Shown: positions 34,639 to 43,634, counted from the stretch's first letter. The stretch: 64,000 nucleotides of DNA from Pseudooceanicola sp. (GCF_029213205.1 NZ_JARGNH010000006.1:114143-178142), one strand, 5' to 3'. The notes: generated by a model not told the origin, from the sequence alone. Program-made: numbers and translations.

Positions 34639-35527
34639 GGCGGCGGGTCTCGTTCAGCGGCATCAGTGTCCCGGACTCGGTGATGGTGAATCCGGCGCGC
34701 AGCATATCGGTCAGCCGCTCCAGAACCTCTCCGGTTCCGCGATCCTGTTGGTACATGCAGATCTTCTGCTTGCCGAGCCCCGGCAATTCGCCGCCATGGG
34801 CGATCGCCTCAAGCTGCGCCGGCTCGGTGCCCTCGATCATCGCGCCAATCGCCAGATCGGCGGAAATGGTCGCCTCGACAGTGCGGTCCTGTTCGGTTTC
34901 CACCGCGTTTTCCCAATCAATCGCCGCCGCCTCCAGCGCCTGGATCGCGCCCTTGCGGAAAATGCAGGTGCGCGCCGAGGCATAGCGGATCGGCCGCTGC
35001 CGCCAGGCATTGCCGCCCGGCGCACCGATCCAGCACAGGGGCCGTTCGTCCAAAACCTCGGCACTGGCGTCCGGGTTGCTCTCGGTGGTCAGGATCACAT
35101 CGACCGCGCCCCGGGCGAAATCCTCTTTCAGCACCGAGGTATAGGCCGAGATCAACTGCACCTTCATCCGTGGGAATTCGGCGTTGAACTGCTGCAGGAC
35201 GCGCGGGATGACCGGATAGACAATGTCATGCGGCACCCCGATCACAATCTCACCCTCATAGGTCCGCGAGGTCAGCCGGATCATCGCTTCGTCGTTCAGC
35301 TCGATCATCCGGCGGGCATAGCCCAGCAATTGCTCGCCCGAGGCGGTCAGTGAAATGCGTCGGTTGGACCGGTCAAACAGCGGCAGACCGATGCTGTCCT
35401 CCAGTCGTTTCAGCTGCATCGACACCGCTGATTGAGTGAAATTCAGCACCCCGGCGGCGCGCGTCACCCCGCCGTGATCGGCGACGGCGACAAAGGAGCG
35501 GAGCGCGGTCATATCGAGATTTCGCAT
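34628..35527 (-). CDS. LysR-family transcriptional regulator
   Basis: A 299-residue LTTR. N-terminal helix-turn-helix at about 1-65 (ALRSFVAVADHGGVTRAAGVLNFTQSAVSMQLKRLE), then an effector domain from about 90 (EIVIGVPHDIVYPVIPRVL). It is divergent from a DUF1127 gene across 125 bases packed with CATCAA repeats and a palindrome. Target genes could be the DUF1127 gene or the adjacent reductase. Confidence 0.92.
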   Translation of the reverse strand: MRNLDMTALRSFVAVADHGGVTRAAGVLNFTQSAVSMQLKRLEDSIGLPLFDRSNRRISLTASGEQLLGYARRMIELNDEAMIRLTSRTYEGEIVIGVPHDIVYPVIPRVLQQFNAEFPRMKVQLISAYTSVLKEDFARGAVDVILTTESNPDASAEVLDERPLCWIGAPGGNAWRQRPIRYASARTCIFRKGAIQALEAAAIDWENAVETEQDRTVEATISADLAIGAMIEGTEPAQLEAIAHGGELPGLGKQKICMYQQDRGTGEVLERLTDMLRAGFTITESGTLMPLNETRRLRA

Positions 35528-35539
35528 ACATCACATTCC

Positions 35540-35633
35540 TTGATGGATTTGACCAAGAACATTCATTTCCAATATTGATCATAAAGCACCATATGCATCA
35601 ACAGAAATCATCAAACTGACATATGTCATCAAA
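35540..35633. promoter_or_regulatory. Cluster of CATCAA boxes and palindrome between lysR and DUF1127
   Basis: TTGATG (35540-35545), CATCAA (35596-35601), TCATCAAA (35608-35615) and TCATCAAA (35626-35633) lie here. The last two flank the perfect palindrome TGACATATGTCA (35617-35628) at an 18-base repeat interval. TTGAT...ATCAA at 35575-35601 is a further spaced inverted pair. This looks like a LysR-type operator region. Confidence 0.45.
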
Positions 35634-35652
35634 TTCAAGAAAGGATGAGACC

Positions 35653-35874
35653 ATGACCACTCTCACGTCACGCCACACTGGTATCGCCGCCACCGCTCTG
35701 CGCCCCACCGCCCTGATTGGCCGTGTTTTCGCCCTGCTCGGCCTTTATCAAAGCCGCCGCTCGCTGGCCCGTCTGGACGATACGCTGCTGGCCGATATCG
35801 GTCTGACCCGCGACGAAGCCACCCGCGAAGCCCACCGCGCGGTCTGGCATGTGCCCGCCTGCTGGCGCAGCTGA
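35653..35874 (+). CDS. DUF1127 small protein
   Basis: A 73-residue protein with the DUF1127 core (YQSRRSLARLDDTLLADIGLTRDEATREAHR). The ATG at 35653 has a strong AAGGATGAG site upstream; an in-frame ATG ten codons earlier (35623) lies in the regulator boxes and is less likely. DUF1127 proteins are short, basic and often regulated by stress or phosphate; some bind RNA. An intrinsic terminator follows at 35944. Confidence 0.88.
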   Translation: MTTLTSRHTGIAATALRPTALIGRVFALLGLYQSRRSLARLDDTLLADIGLTRDEATREAHRAVWHVPACWRS

Positions 35875-35943
35875 TTGGACCCGGCTCTGGCCGGATCGAA
35901 GCCGGACTGCCGCCAAAATACCGCCGAATCGTAAATGTTTATG

Positions 35944-35969
35944 CCGCGTCCATGTTTGGGCGCGGTTTT
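35944..35969 (+). terminator. Intrinsic terminator of the DUF1127 gene
   Basis: Stem CCGCGTCC / GGGCGCGG (eight pairs, one T-G), loop ATGTTT, then TTTT. It lies 70 bases after the stop. The remainder to the BI-1 start holds a GGAGG ribosome site near 36060. Confidence 0.7.
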
Positions 35970-36070
35970 ACGTTTGAGGGACTTGAAAAGCCGTTTAGGG
36001 TTGCCGATATCTAATCCAAAGCCCGTTTCGATATTCGGATGCGGGTGTTTGCTTACCTTCGGAGGAACGA

Positions 36071-36808
36071 ATGGCTGAATTCGACACGATCCGTCAGACC
36101 ACCGGCGCCCGTGCCGCAGTGATTGACGCGGGCCTGCGGGCTCATATGAACAAAGTTTATGGCACGATGTCCGTCGGCATGTTGCTGACGTTCCTTGTTG
36201 CCTGGGCGGTGGGGTCCAACGACGCGCTGCTGGGCGTGTTTCGCAATCCCGTGACGCTGCAGCCCAATATCCTGGGCTGGATCGTGATGTTTGCGCCGCT
36301 CGGCATGGTGTTCATGTTCGGCGCGATGCTCAACCGGTTCTCGGCCGCCGCGGCGCAATTGTTCTTCTACGCCTTTGCGGCGGTGATGGGCCTGTCGCTG
36401 TCCTGGATCTTTGTCGCCTTCACCGGCTTCTCGATCGCTCAGGTGTTCCTGGTGACCTCGATCGCCTTTGCCGGTCTCAGCCTGTATGGCTATACCACGA
36501 AAAAGGACATCTCCGGTTGGGGATCGTTCCTGATCATGGGCGTGATCGGTATCCTGGTGGCCTCGATCATCAATATCTTCCTCGGTTCGCCGGCATTGAT
36601 GTTCGCGATCTCGATCTTGGGTGTGCTGATCTTTGCCGGGCTGACCGCCTATGACACGCAAAAGATCAAGGCGACCTACCTGGCCCATGCATCGCATGGC
36701 GATCAGGAATGGCTGGGCAAGGCCGCGATCATGGGCGCGCTGAACCTCTACCTCGACTTCATCAACATGTTCATGTTCCTGCTGCAGCTGTTCGGCAATC
36801 GCGAATAA
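36071..36808 (+). CDS. Bax inhibitor-1 (BI-1/YccA) family membrane protein
   Basis: A 245-residue protein with about seven helices. Family features: GARAAVIDAGLRAHMNKVYGTMSVGMLLTFLVAWAVG, VMGLSLSWIFVAFTG, GYTTKKDISGWGSFLIMG and the terminal INMFMFLLQLFGNRE. Helices near the C-terminus carry the conserved aspartates (AYDTQKIK; LYLDFINMF). The YccA branch interacts with FtsH; BI-1 may release calcium or protons. A strong terminator follows. Confidence 0.93.
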   Translation: MAEFDTIRQTTGARAAVIDAGLRAHMNKVYGTMSVGMLLTFLVAWAVGSNDALLGVFRNPVTLQPNILGWIVMFAPLGMVFMFGAMLNRFSAAAAQLFFYAFAAVMGLSLSWIFVAFTGFSIAQVFLVTSIAFAGLSLYGYTTKKDISGWGSFLIMGVIGILVASIINIFLGSPALMFAISILGVLIFAGLTAYDTQKIKATYLAHASHGDQEWLGKAAIMGALNLYLDFINMFMFLLQLFGNRE

Positions 36809-36833
36809 TCTGCGCCGACAGGTCTGAATAGAT

Positions 36834-36864
36834 GCCCCGCCTCGGGTTTTCCGAGGCGGGGTTT
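36834..36864 (+). terminator. Strong intrinsic terminator after the BI-1 gene
   Basis: An eleven-pair stem CCCCGCCTCGG / CCGAGGCGGGG with loop GTTTT and four Ts. It is 25 bases after the BI-1 stop and also lies at the 3' end of the convergent PLP-enzyme gene. Confidence 0.9.
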
Positions 36865-36882
36865 TCTGTGCCGAGGCTGGGT

Positions 36883-37974
36883 TCAGCGCGCTGGCAAGGC
36901 GTCCGCTATCGCCGCCCAGAGGCTCTCCAGCGGTTCAATCCCCACCGATAGACGCAGCGACCCCGGCGCCACCGCATCGCCCCAGCGCGCCCGCCGCTCG
37001 GCGCTGCTGTGCACCCCACCAAAAGAGGTGGCGGGCTGCAGCATCGGACAGTCGTTGATAAAGCGCTCGGCGCGTGCCGCATCCGCCAGGGTCAGGCTGA
37101 TCAGAAACCCTGAATTGGCCATCTGCCGACGCGCCGGGTGATTGCTCAGCCCAGGATAGCGCAGATCGGACACCGCCGGATGTTCGGCCAGCCGTTCGGC
37201 GATCACCTCGGCGCTGGCGACCATCCGCGACAGCCGCAGCTCCAGCGTTTCCAGCCCGCGCAGGGTCAGCCAGGCCTCGAACGGGCCGGGGATCGCGCCA
37301 GAGAGTTTGCGCCAGTCCTTCACCGCCTCAAACAACACCGGGTCGCGGGTGGCGACATGGCCCATCAACAGATCCGAATGGCCGTTCGGTGCCTTGGTGT
37401 CCGAGGCGACGACGATATCGGCACCAAGGTCGAGCGGGCGCTGGCCATAGGGGGTCATCGTGGTGTTGTCGACCACCATCAGCCCGCCAGCGGCATGAAC
37501 CGCTTGCGCTGTCGCCGCGATGTCGCAGAGGTCGAGCCCGGGGTTGGAGGGGGTTTCGACAAAGACCAGGCGAAACCCGTCAAACCCGCCCTGGTCGAAC
37601 TGCGCGGTTGGCCGGGTCTCGATCTCGATCCCGAGCGTGGCCAGAAACCGATCCGCCAGCACCCGGGTGGCATAATAGCCATCCGACGGCAGCAGAATCT
37701 GGTCCCCGGCCCGCAGGCTGGCCAGCAAGGCCGCCGAAATTGCCCCCATGCCAGAGGGAAAGCACAGGCAGGGCGCTGCCTCGAGATGCGCCAGCGTGGC
37801 CTCCAGCGCCACCCAGGTGGCATTGTCGACCCGCCCGTAATACGGCGATTCGTCCGGCTCGCCCGGCAGATGAAACATCGAGGCGGTCTGGATTTGCGGC
37901 GCCACCGGTGCGCCCTTGCTCAATCCCGCCGCATGCAGATGCAGCAATTGCGCCGCAAGATCGTCCTGTGTCAT
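36883..37974 (-). CDS. Cystathionine gamma-synthase/lyase-family PLP enzyme
   Basis: A 363-residue Cys/Met metabolism PLP enzyme. It has YYGRVDNATWVALEATLAHLE near the start, FPSGMGAISAALLASL, SDTKAPNGHSDLLMG with the PLP lysine (SDTK), the aspartate in VVDNTTMTP and SVGIEPLESL. The start ATG at 37974 (MTQDDLAAQLLHL) is preferred; an in-frame ATG at 38028 adds 18 residues. The unusual lysine context (SDTKAPNGH rather than SATKYxxGH) suggests an atypical substrate. It lies downstream of the ligase gene with 142 bases holding repeat copy D. Confidence 0.82.
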   Translation of the reverse strand: MTQDDLAAQLLHLHAAGLSKGAPVAPQIQTASMFHLPGEPDESPYYGRVDNATWVALEATLAHLEAAPCLCFPSGMGAISAALLASLRAGDQILLPSDGYYATRVLADRFLATLGIEIETRPTAQFDQGGFDGFRLVFVETPSNPGLDLCDIAATAQAVHAAGGLMVVDNTTMTPYGQRPLDLGADIVVASDTKAPNGHSDLLMGHVATRDPVLFEAVKDWRKLSGAIPGPFEAWLTLRGLETLELRLSRMVASAEVIAERLAEHPAVSDLRYPGLSNHPARRQMANSGFLISLTLADAARAERFINDCPMLQPATSFGGVHSSAERRARWGDAVAPGSLRLSVGIEPLESLWAAIADALPAR

Positions 37975-38035
37975 GTCCGTCGCCCCAATGGTTTCCCGGA
38001 CACTGCGCAAAACAAAGGGGGCCCGCAACCCGGTC

Positions 38036-38068
38036 CCTGGCTTCCTCTGGTCAAAAATATCTCGGGGG
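38036..38068 (-). repeat. Dispersed intergenic element, copy D, with hairpin
   Basis: On the minus strand: CCCCCCGAGATATTTT, ten bases from the TATTT, then GAAGC (38040-38059 as GCTTC...AAATA). On the ligase side is a GGGGGGC/GCCCCCC hairpin near 38080-38095. It follows the ligase gene in its own orientation. Confidence 0.6.
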
Positions 38069-38116
38069 GCGGCGGCCAGAGGCCGACGGGGGGCTGGCCC
38101 CCCGCCGCGCTCGGGC

Positions 38117-39751
38117 TCAGCGTTCGTCCGGGTGGACGTAATCCGCGAAGGTCTGGCGCAGGGTCAGCTTTGACACCTTGCCAGTCGCCGTCAGCGGCAG
38201 CGCATCGACCCAGATCACGTCATCGGGCAATTGCCACTTGGCGAAATGCTCTTCCATATGCGCCTGCAATTCGGCCAGATCGGGCTTCTCGGCCCCGGCG
38301 GCGACCGCCACCAGGATCGGGCGTTCATCCCATTTCTTGTGCGGCACCGCGATCACCGCAGCATTGCTGATCGCCGGATGTGCCATCGCCAGGTTTTCCA
38401 GATCGATCGAGGAAATCCATTCGCCGCCCGATTTCACCAGATCCTTGGCCCGGTCCTGAATCACCAGAAGGCCGCCCGGTTCGATCGAGGCGACATCGCC
38501 GGTGCCGAACCAGCCCTCGGGATCCAGCGCCTTGGCACTGGCCTCTTCGTTGTTGAAATAGCCCGAGACCACGGTGTTGCCGCGCACAAAAAGCTCGCCA
38601 ATCGCCTTTCCGTCATGCGGCTGGCGCTTGCCATCCTCGTCGACGATCTTGAATTCGACCCCGAAACAGCGACGGCCCTGCTTTTGCTTGATGTCGAGCT
38701 GCTCTTCGAGTGGCGCGTCGGCCATCCAGGCGGGCAGAACCCCGTGCGAGCCGACCGGGCTCGTCTCGGTCATGCCCCAGGCATGGCTGACGCTGGCGCC
38801 GTGTTCCTCGAACGCCTTGATCAGCGAGCGCGGCGCGGCGGAGCCGCCGACCACAACATCCTTGAAACCTTTCGGCATCCGGCCCTGGCTCTGGATCTCG
38901 GCCATCAGCCCCATCCAGATCGTCGGCACCCCCCAGGCGGAATAGACGCCCTCGTCATCCATCAGCTTGAACAGGCTCGGCCCGTCCAAGGCCGACCCCG
39001 GAAAGACGATCGACAAGCCGGACAGCGGCGCCGAATAGGGCAGGCCCCAGGCGTTGACATGGAACAGCGGCACCACCGGCAGCACCTTGCTGCCCTCAAC
39101 AAAGCTGGAGGTCTGCATCACGATGATCATCATCGCATGCAGCACCGTCGAGCGATGCGAATAGAGCGCGCCCTTGGGGTGCCCGGTGGTGCCGGAGGTA
39201 TAGCAGAGACCGCAGGCAGTGTTTTCGTCGAATTCCGGCCAGTCGATCGTCGCGGGCTGCCCCTCCAGCAGGTCTTCATAGCACAGCGCCTCGAACGGCA
39301 TATCCTTGGGCATCTTGTCCTTGTCGGACATGATCACATAGGTCAGGTCCTTGGGCAGATGGTCCTTCACCGCCGCGATCAGCGGCACAAAGGTGGTGTC
39401 CAGGAACAGCACCTTGTCCTCGGCATGGTTGACAATATAGATCAGCTGCTCTGGGCTGAGGCGCGGGTTGATGGTGTGACAGATCGCGCCGATGCCGGAG
39501 ATCGCGTAATACAATTCGAAATGGCGATAGCCGTTCCAGGCCAGGGTCGCGACCCGGTCGCCCAGTTCGATCCCATGCGCCAACAGCCCATTGGCCAGCT
39601 GGCGGGTGCGTGCCGCGGCCTCTGGATAGGTATAGCGGTGAATGTCGCCCTCGGTGCGCACCGACACGATTTCACCGTGCTGGTATTGCTCTGCCCCGAA
39701 TTCCAAAATGTCGCTGATCCGCAGCGGCCGCTGCATCATCATACCCTTCAT
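38117..39751 (-). CDS. Acyl-CoA ligase, DmdB / AlkK-like
   Basis: A 544-residue AMP-forming CoA ligase starting MKGMMMQRPLRISDILE. P-loop CYTSGTTGHPKGALYSH (about 185-201), AWGMTETSP, GWFGTGDVAS, and terminal lysine in LTATGKVSKLTLR. This opening and the GLCYTSGTTGHPKG and WGMTETSP patterns are typical of the medium/long-chain group that includes DmdB, the 3-methylmercaptopropionyl-CoA ligase of roseobacters, but fatty-acid ligases share them. The in-frame upstream ATG (39841) was not used. It is divergent from a quinone reductase-like gene, with 200 bases between. Confidence 0.85.
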   Translation of the reverse strand: MKGMMMQRPLRISDILEFGAEQYQHGEIVSVRTEGDIHRYTYPEAAARTRQLANGLLAHGIELGDRVATLAWNGYRHFELYYAISGIGAICHTINPRLSPEQLIYIVNHAEDKVLFLDTTFVPLIAAVKDHLPKDLTYVIMSDKDKMPKDMPFEALCYEDLLEGQPATIDWPEFDENTACGLCYTSGTTGHPKGALYSHRSTVLHAMMIIVMQTSSFVEGSKVLPVVPLFHVNAWGLPYSAPLSGLSIVFPGSALDGPSLFKLMDDEGVYSAWGVPTIWMGLMAEIQSQGRMPKGFKDVVVGGSAAPRSLIKAFEEHGASVSHAWGMTETSPVGSHGVLPAWMADAPLEEQLDIKQKQGRRCFGVEFKIVDEDGKRQPHDGKAIGELFVRGNTVVSGYFNNEEASAKALDPEGWFGTGDVASIEPGGLLVIQDRAKDLVKSGGEWISSIDLENLAMAHPAISNAAVIAVPHKKWDERPILVAVAAGAEKPDLAELQAHMEEHFAKWQLPDDVIWVDALPLTATGKVSKLTLRQTFADYVHPDER

Positions 39752-39951
39752 GGGTCCTCTCCCGTATGCTTGTTTTAAAATTTGTAGCGCGGCGGCGCGA
39801 TTGGTGAAAGCTATTTTCGTAGAGAACGGCCCTTGCTGCATTGCGGCATGTCAAGTGACGGAAAAGCCAAGGCAAAGAGGCGGTTTTTGCTGGCTTTGGG
39901 CGCCCGGATTTCTATGGTTGCCGCAACCCAAGGAAACCAGGAGGATGCCCG

Positions 39952-40923
39952 GTGAAAGCCATTGTCTGCAACGAATTCGGTCCGCTGAAAGATCTGGAAT
40001 ACAAGGACTTGCCTGACCCGGTCGCCGGGCCCGGCGAGGTTCTGATCAAGGTCGAGGCGGCGGGGGTGAATTACCCCGACGGGTTGTTGGTGCAGGGCAA
40101 GTATCAGGTCCGCCCGGACCGCCCCTTTGTTCCCGGCAGCGAGGTCGCCGGTGAAATCGTGGCGCTGGGCAGCGGCGTGAGCGACCGGGCAATCGGCCAG
40201 CGGGTGGTCGGCCATACCGTGCGCAATGGCTACGTCAGCATGGCGGCGGTCCCCGCCAATGCCTCCTTTCTGCTGCCCGAGGGCGCCGATGCCGCTGAGG
40301 CCTGCGCATTGATCATCGCCTATGGCACCTCGCATCACGCGTTGAAACAGCGTGCCAATCTGCAACCGGGCGAAACCCTGGTGGTGTTCGGCGCGGCCGG
40401 GGCCACCGGCGTGGCGGCGGTGCAGATCGGCAAGCTGATGGGCGCCAAGGTGATTGCCGTGGTGTCCTCGCCGGAAAAGGCCGATATCGCCAGGGAATGC
40501 GGCGCCGATCACGTCATCGGCTATGACAACCTCAAGAACGAGGTCAAGGCGCTGACCGGCGGCAAGGGTGCCGATGTCTGTTACGATGTGGTCGGTGGCG
40601 AGGCCTTCAACGCTGCCAGCCGATTCATGGCGCGCAACGGCCGGCTGCTGATCATCGGCTTTGCCAGCGGCGAGATCCCGAAATTCCCGGTGAACCTGGC
40701 TTTGGTCAAGGAATATGCCGTGGTCGGCGTGTTTTGGGGCAATTTCGCCCGCGAAGAACCGGCGGTCTATCAGGCCAATATGGACGAGTTGCTGGCCTGG
40801 TTCGGGCGCCGCGACATCAAGCCGGTGGTCGCTGGGCGCTTTCCGCTGAAAGACGCGGCTGCGGTGCTGGACAAGGTGCTGAACCGGGGCGGGGTTGGCA
40901 AATTCGCGCTGATCCCGGAGTGA
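39952..40923 (+). CDS. NADPH:quinone oxidoreductase-like medium-chain dehydrogenase (second copy)
   Basis: A 323-residue MDR protein. GTG start at 39952, preceded by CAGGAGG. VEAAGVNYPDGLLVQGKYQ, YGTSHHALKQRANLQPGETLVVFGAAGATGVAA (cofactor site), ADVCYDVVGGEAFN and GFASGEIPKF. It is clearly related to the protein at 33679-34638 (about the same length and motif order). Divergent from the DmdB-like ligase; a role in reducing an enoyl or quinone compound in that context is a guess. Confidence 0.88.
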   Translation: MKAIVCNEFGPLKDLEYKDLPDPVAGPGEVLIKVEAAGVNYPDGLLVQGKYQVRPDRPFVPGSEVAGEIVALGSGVSDRAIGQRVVGHTVRNGYVSMAAVPANASFLLPEGADAAEACALIIAYGTSHHALKQRANLQPGETLVVFGAAGATGVAAVQIGKLMGAKVIAVVSSPEKADIARECGADHVIGYDNLKNEVKALTGGKGADVCYDVVGGEAFNAASRFMARNGRLLIIGFASGEIPKFPVNLALVKEYAVVGVFWGNFAREEPAVYQANMDELLAWFGRRDIKPVVAGRFPLKDAAAVLDKVLNRGGVGKFALIPE

Positions 40924-40949
40924 TCGGCGGCTGACCGGGCGAAAAGGAC

Positions 40950-40970
40950 GAGGGGGCTGTCTGCCCCCTC
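40950..40970 (+). terminator. Hairpin after the second quinone-reductase-like gene
   Basis: GAGGGGGC / GCCCCCTC, eight pairs with TGTCT loop, then TTG. It precedes repeat copy C, forming with it the hairpin-plus-repeat composite also seen at 48309-48395 and 38036-38095. Confidence 0.6.
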
Positions 40971-40993
40971 TTGCGGGTCTGCGTCCCGCAATT

Positions 40994-41030
40994 CACCCCC
41001 GAGGATATTTTGGACCAGAGGAAGCGCGGG
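40994..41030 (+). repeat. Dispersed intergenic element, copy C
   Basis: CACCCCCGAGGATATTTT with TATTT at 41006-41010, ten bases and GAAGC at 41021-41025. The ten bases TGGACCAGAG are nearly identical to copies D and E. It is downstream of the reductase gene and its hairpin, in the same orientation. Confidence 0.65.
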
Positions 41031-41051
41031 TCAGCTGCGCGATCCGGCCGG

Positions 41052-41870
41052 TCAATAGCCGACGCGGCTGATCGTTTCCACCAGTTCCACCAGCTTGGGC
41101 CCGAGTTCGTTTTCCAGCCGTTCCTTTGACAGCGACGTCGAATTGCCGCCGAGGTTGAAGGCCAGCATTGGCGTGTCGGGCTGCTGCGACCGATAGGGGA
41201 CCGAGACCGCGTGCACATCCTTTTGCCATTCACCGAAATTGGCGTGAAAACCCCGGCTGGCGATCTGTTCGCGGGCCCGGGCGATGCCGTCGAGCACCTT
41301 GTTCAGCTGATCGGCGGGGGTGCGGTCGCGGACCCGGGCGAGGATCTCGTTGCGCTCGGCCTCGGTGGTGCCGGCGATATAGGCGCGGCCAATCGACGAG
41401 CGCACCAGCGAAATCCGGCTGCCGACATCGAGCTGCAGTGAAAACACCCCGATCGAGCGGGCACAGGCGAGATAGGTCATCGACAAATTGTCGCGCCCGC
41501 CAAGTGCCACCAGCACCCCGTCGCCGCATTCATCGGCCAGTTTTTGCATGTAGATCTGGGCGGTTTCACGCACATGCAGCCCGGCCAGGCAGGCATAGCC
41601 CAGCGACAGCACCGGCACGCCCATCCGGTAGCGGCCGGTGTTTTCGTCATAGATCAGATAGCCTGATTTCAGCAAGGTGAAGGTCAGCCGCGACACGGTG
41701 GAGTTGGGCAGGCCGGTGCGTTCAGCCAGGTCGGAATTGCCCAGCCCAGCACGGTCGTTGGGGTTGAAGGCGCGCAGGATTTCAAGGCCGCGGTGCAGGG
41801 CGGTCACGAATTGGCGGTCATTGCCACCATGGGCGCGGTCGATCGCGACCGCTGTCAGTCTCTTGCGCAA
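41052..41870 (-). CDS. IclR-family transcriptional regulator
   Basis: A 272-residue regulator. Winged helix at about 25-85 (ILRAFNPNDRAGLGNSDLAERTGLPNSTVSRLTFTLLKSGYL) and the effector-binding GAF-like domain from about 100 (ETAQIYMQKLADECGDGVLVALG; SIGRAYIAGTTEAERNEIL). The helix PNSTVSRL fits DNA recognition. It lies 81 bases downstream of the ligase gene and probably controls the acyl-CoA cluster; two IclR-box-like palindromes are at 44475-44489 and 46170-46184. Confidence 0.92.
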   Translation of the reverse strand: MRKRLTAVAIDRAHGGNDRQFVTALHRGLEILRAFNPNDRAGLGNSDLAERTGLPNSTVSRLTFTLLKSGYLIYDENTGRYRMGVPVLSLGYACLAGLHVRETAQIYMQKLADECGDGVLVALGGRDNLSMTYLACARSIGVFSLQLDVGSRISLVRSSIGRAYIAGTTEAERNEILARVRDRTPADQLNKVLDGIARAREQIASRGFHANFGEWQKDVHAVSVPYRSQQPDTPMLAFNLGGNSTSLSKERLENELGPKLVELVETISRVGY

Positions 41871-41951
41871 GGGTTTGTCTCCAGGTTCGGCAGAGCCGAG
41901 GCTTGGGTGCCGGTTCGGCGCTGTGTTCGGGGGGGCGTCCAGGGCATCGGA

Positions 41952-43634
41952 TCAGCCGCTCGCCCGGGTCGCCACGGCCTCGGCAGCAGCGGAATCGGTC
42001 AGGTCGCGCCATTGCACCTTGCCGGCACCGCTGCGCGGCAGGGCATCGGTGAAAATGATGGTGCGCGGGCATTTGTAGGCGGCCATCTGATCGTGGCACC
42101 AGGCGATGATCGCCGCCTCGCTGAGCCCGGTCGCGCCGTGGCGGGGCACCACATAGGCGCGCACGGTTTCGCCGCGGCGCGGGTCGGGGGCGCCGATCAC
42201 GCAGGCCTCGGCGATGTCCGGGTGATGGTGCATCAGGGCCTCGACCTCGGCCGGCCAGACCTTGAACCCGGCGGCGTTGATCATCCGCTTCACCCGGTCG
42301 GTCATGTAGAAATAGCCATCCCCGTCATAGCGGCCAATATCGCCGCTGCGCAGGAAGCGCTGGCCGTCGAGCTCGATGAACGCCGCCTCGGTGGCCTCGG
42401 GGTTGCGCCAATAGCCGGTCATCACCTGCGGCGCACGGATCACGATCTCGCCGGGCTGATCGGGGCCCAGCTCGACCAGGCTGTCGAGGTCGATCACCCG
42501 TGCGTCGACGTCAAACAGCGGGATGCCGAGGCATTGCTTGCGCGGCGCATGGGCGTGATTCAGATGGGTGACACCGATGGTTTCGGACATGCCATACCCT
42601 TCGAGCACCTCAAGCCCGGTGCTGTCCCTGAGCCGCTGCGCCACCGCCTCCGGCATCGCCGCGCCACCGGCACCGATCAGCCTGAGGCTGCTGAGGTCAT
42701 AGCTGTCAAAATCGGGTGCGTTCATCAGGTCGAGCAGCATGGTGGTGATCGAGCGGAACAGGGTGATCCGCTGTTGGCCAATCAGCCGCGCTGCCAGGTC
42801 GCGGTCCCAGCGCGTCATCATCACGCTGGTGGCACCGGTCAAGATCGGGGTATTCATGCCGTTCTGCATGCCGGTGACGTGAAAGAACGGCAGCACCGAG
42901 AGGGTGATCTCGTCATCCGTATAGGGGGTGAAATGGGCATAGCCATGGATCACCGCCTGCACATTGCGATGCGGATGCATGCAGCCCTTGGGCTGGCCGG
43001 TGGTGCCGGAGGAATAGAGCAGCACCGCCAGATCATCGGCGGTTGCCAGATGTTCGCCGGGACGGTGCTCGGCGTTGAGCGCGTCGCGCCAGCGGGTGAG
43101 GCCGGGTCCGACAATATCAGCGTCGGTCTGCTCCTGTAGCCCGGCGGGCAGATCGGCGCGGCCCTCGGGCGCGGCCATATCGGCATAGGCGGCAACCAGC
43201 AGCTGGTCGAGGTTGCCCGAGGGCAGCAGCGGGCACAGCGAGTCGAGCAGTTCCGAGCCGACCAAGGCGATCCGGGCGCCAGTGTCGCTGGCCAGATGCG
43301 TGAGCTCGGCCGCGCGATACATCGGGTTGATCGGCACCACCACCGCATCGGCCCGCAGGATGGCGTAATAGCCGATCACCCATTGCGGGCAGTTCTGCAT
43401 GTCGATCAGCACCCGGTCGCCACGCTGCAGCCCCTGGGCCTGCAGCCAGCCGGCGATCCGTTCAACATCCGCCAGCAGGGCACCGTAGCTGATTCGCGCG
43501 CCGTAATAGATCAGCGCGGTCTTGTCCGGCAGGCGCGCCGCCGTGGCGATCAGGTTGCGGGCAACCGACCGTTCGGGCACCTCAATGTGCCGCGGCACCC
43601 CGGGAGGCCACTGATTGAGATGCAGGTCTGACAT
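41952..43634 (-). CDS. AMP-dependent acyl-CoA ligase
   Basis: A 560-residue ligase: LLYSSGTTGQPKGCMHPHRN (P-loop about 185-204), PFFHVTGMQNGMNTPIL, EGYGMSETIG, FLRSGDIGRYDGDGYFYMTDRVKRMINAAGFKVWP, and lysine in RSGAGKVQWRDL. Ends within a cluster whose substrate is unknown. The start is exactly adjacent to the SDR stop (43634/43635), so the pair are translationally linked. Confidence 0.87.
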   Translation of the reverse strand: MSDLHLNQWPPGVPRHIEVPERSVARNLIATAARLPDKTALIYYGARISYGALLADVERIAGWLQAQGLQRGDRVLIDMQNCPQWVIGYYAILRADAVVVPINPMYRAAELTHLASDTGARIALVGSELLDSLCPLLPSGNLDQLLVAAYADMAAPEGRADLPAGLQEQTDADIVGPGLTRWRDALNAEHRPGEHLATADDLAVLLYSSGTTGQPKGCMHPHRNVQAVIHGYAHFTPYTDDEITLSVLPFFHVTGMQNGMNTPILTGATSVMMTRWDRDLAARLIGQQRITLFRSITTMLLDLMNAPDFDSYDLSSLRLIGAGGAAMPEAVAQRLRDSTGLEVLEGYGMSETIGVTHLNHAHAPRKQCLGIPLFDVDARVIDLDSLVELGPDQPGEIVIRAPQVMTGYWRNPEATEAAFIELDGQRFLRSGDIGRYDGDGYFYMTDRVKRMINAAGFKVWPAEVEALMHHHPDIAEACVIGAPDPRRGETVRAYVVPRHGATGLSEAAIIAWCHDQMAAYKCPRTIIFTDALPRSGAGKVQWRDLTDSAAAEAVATRASG

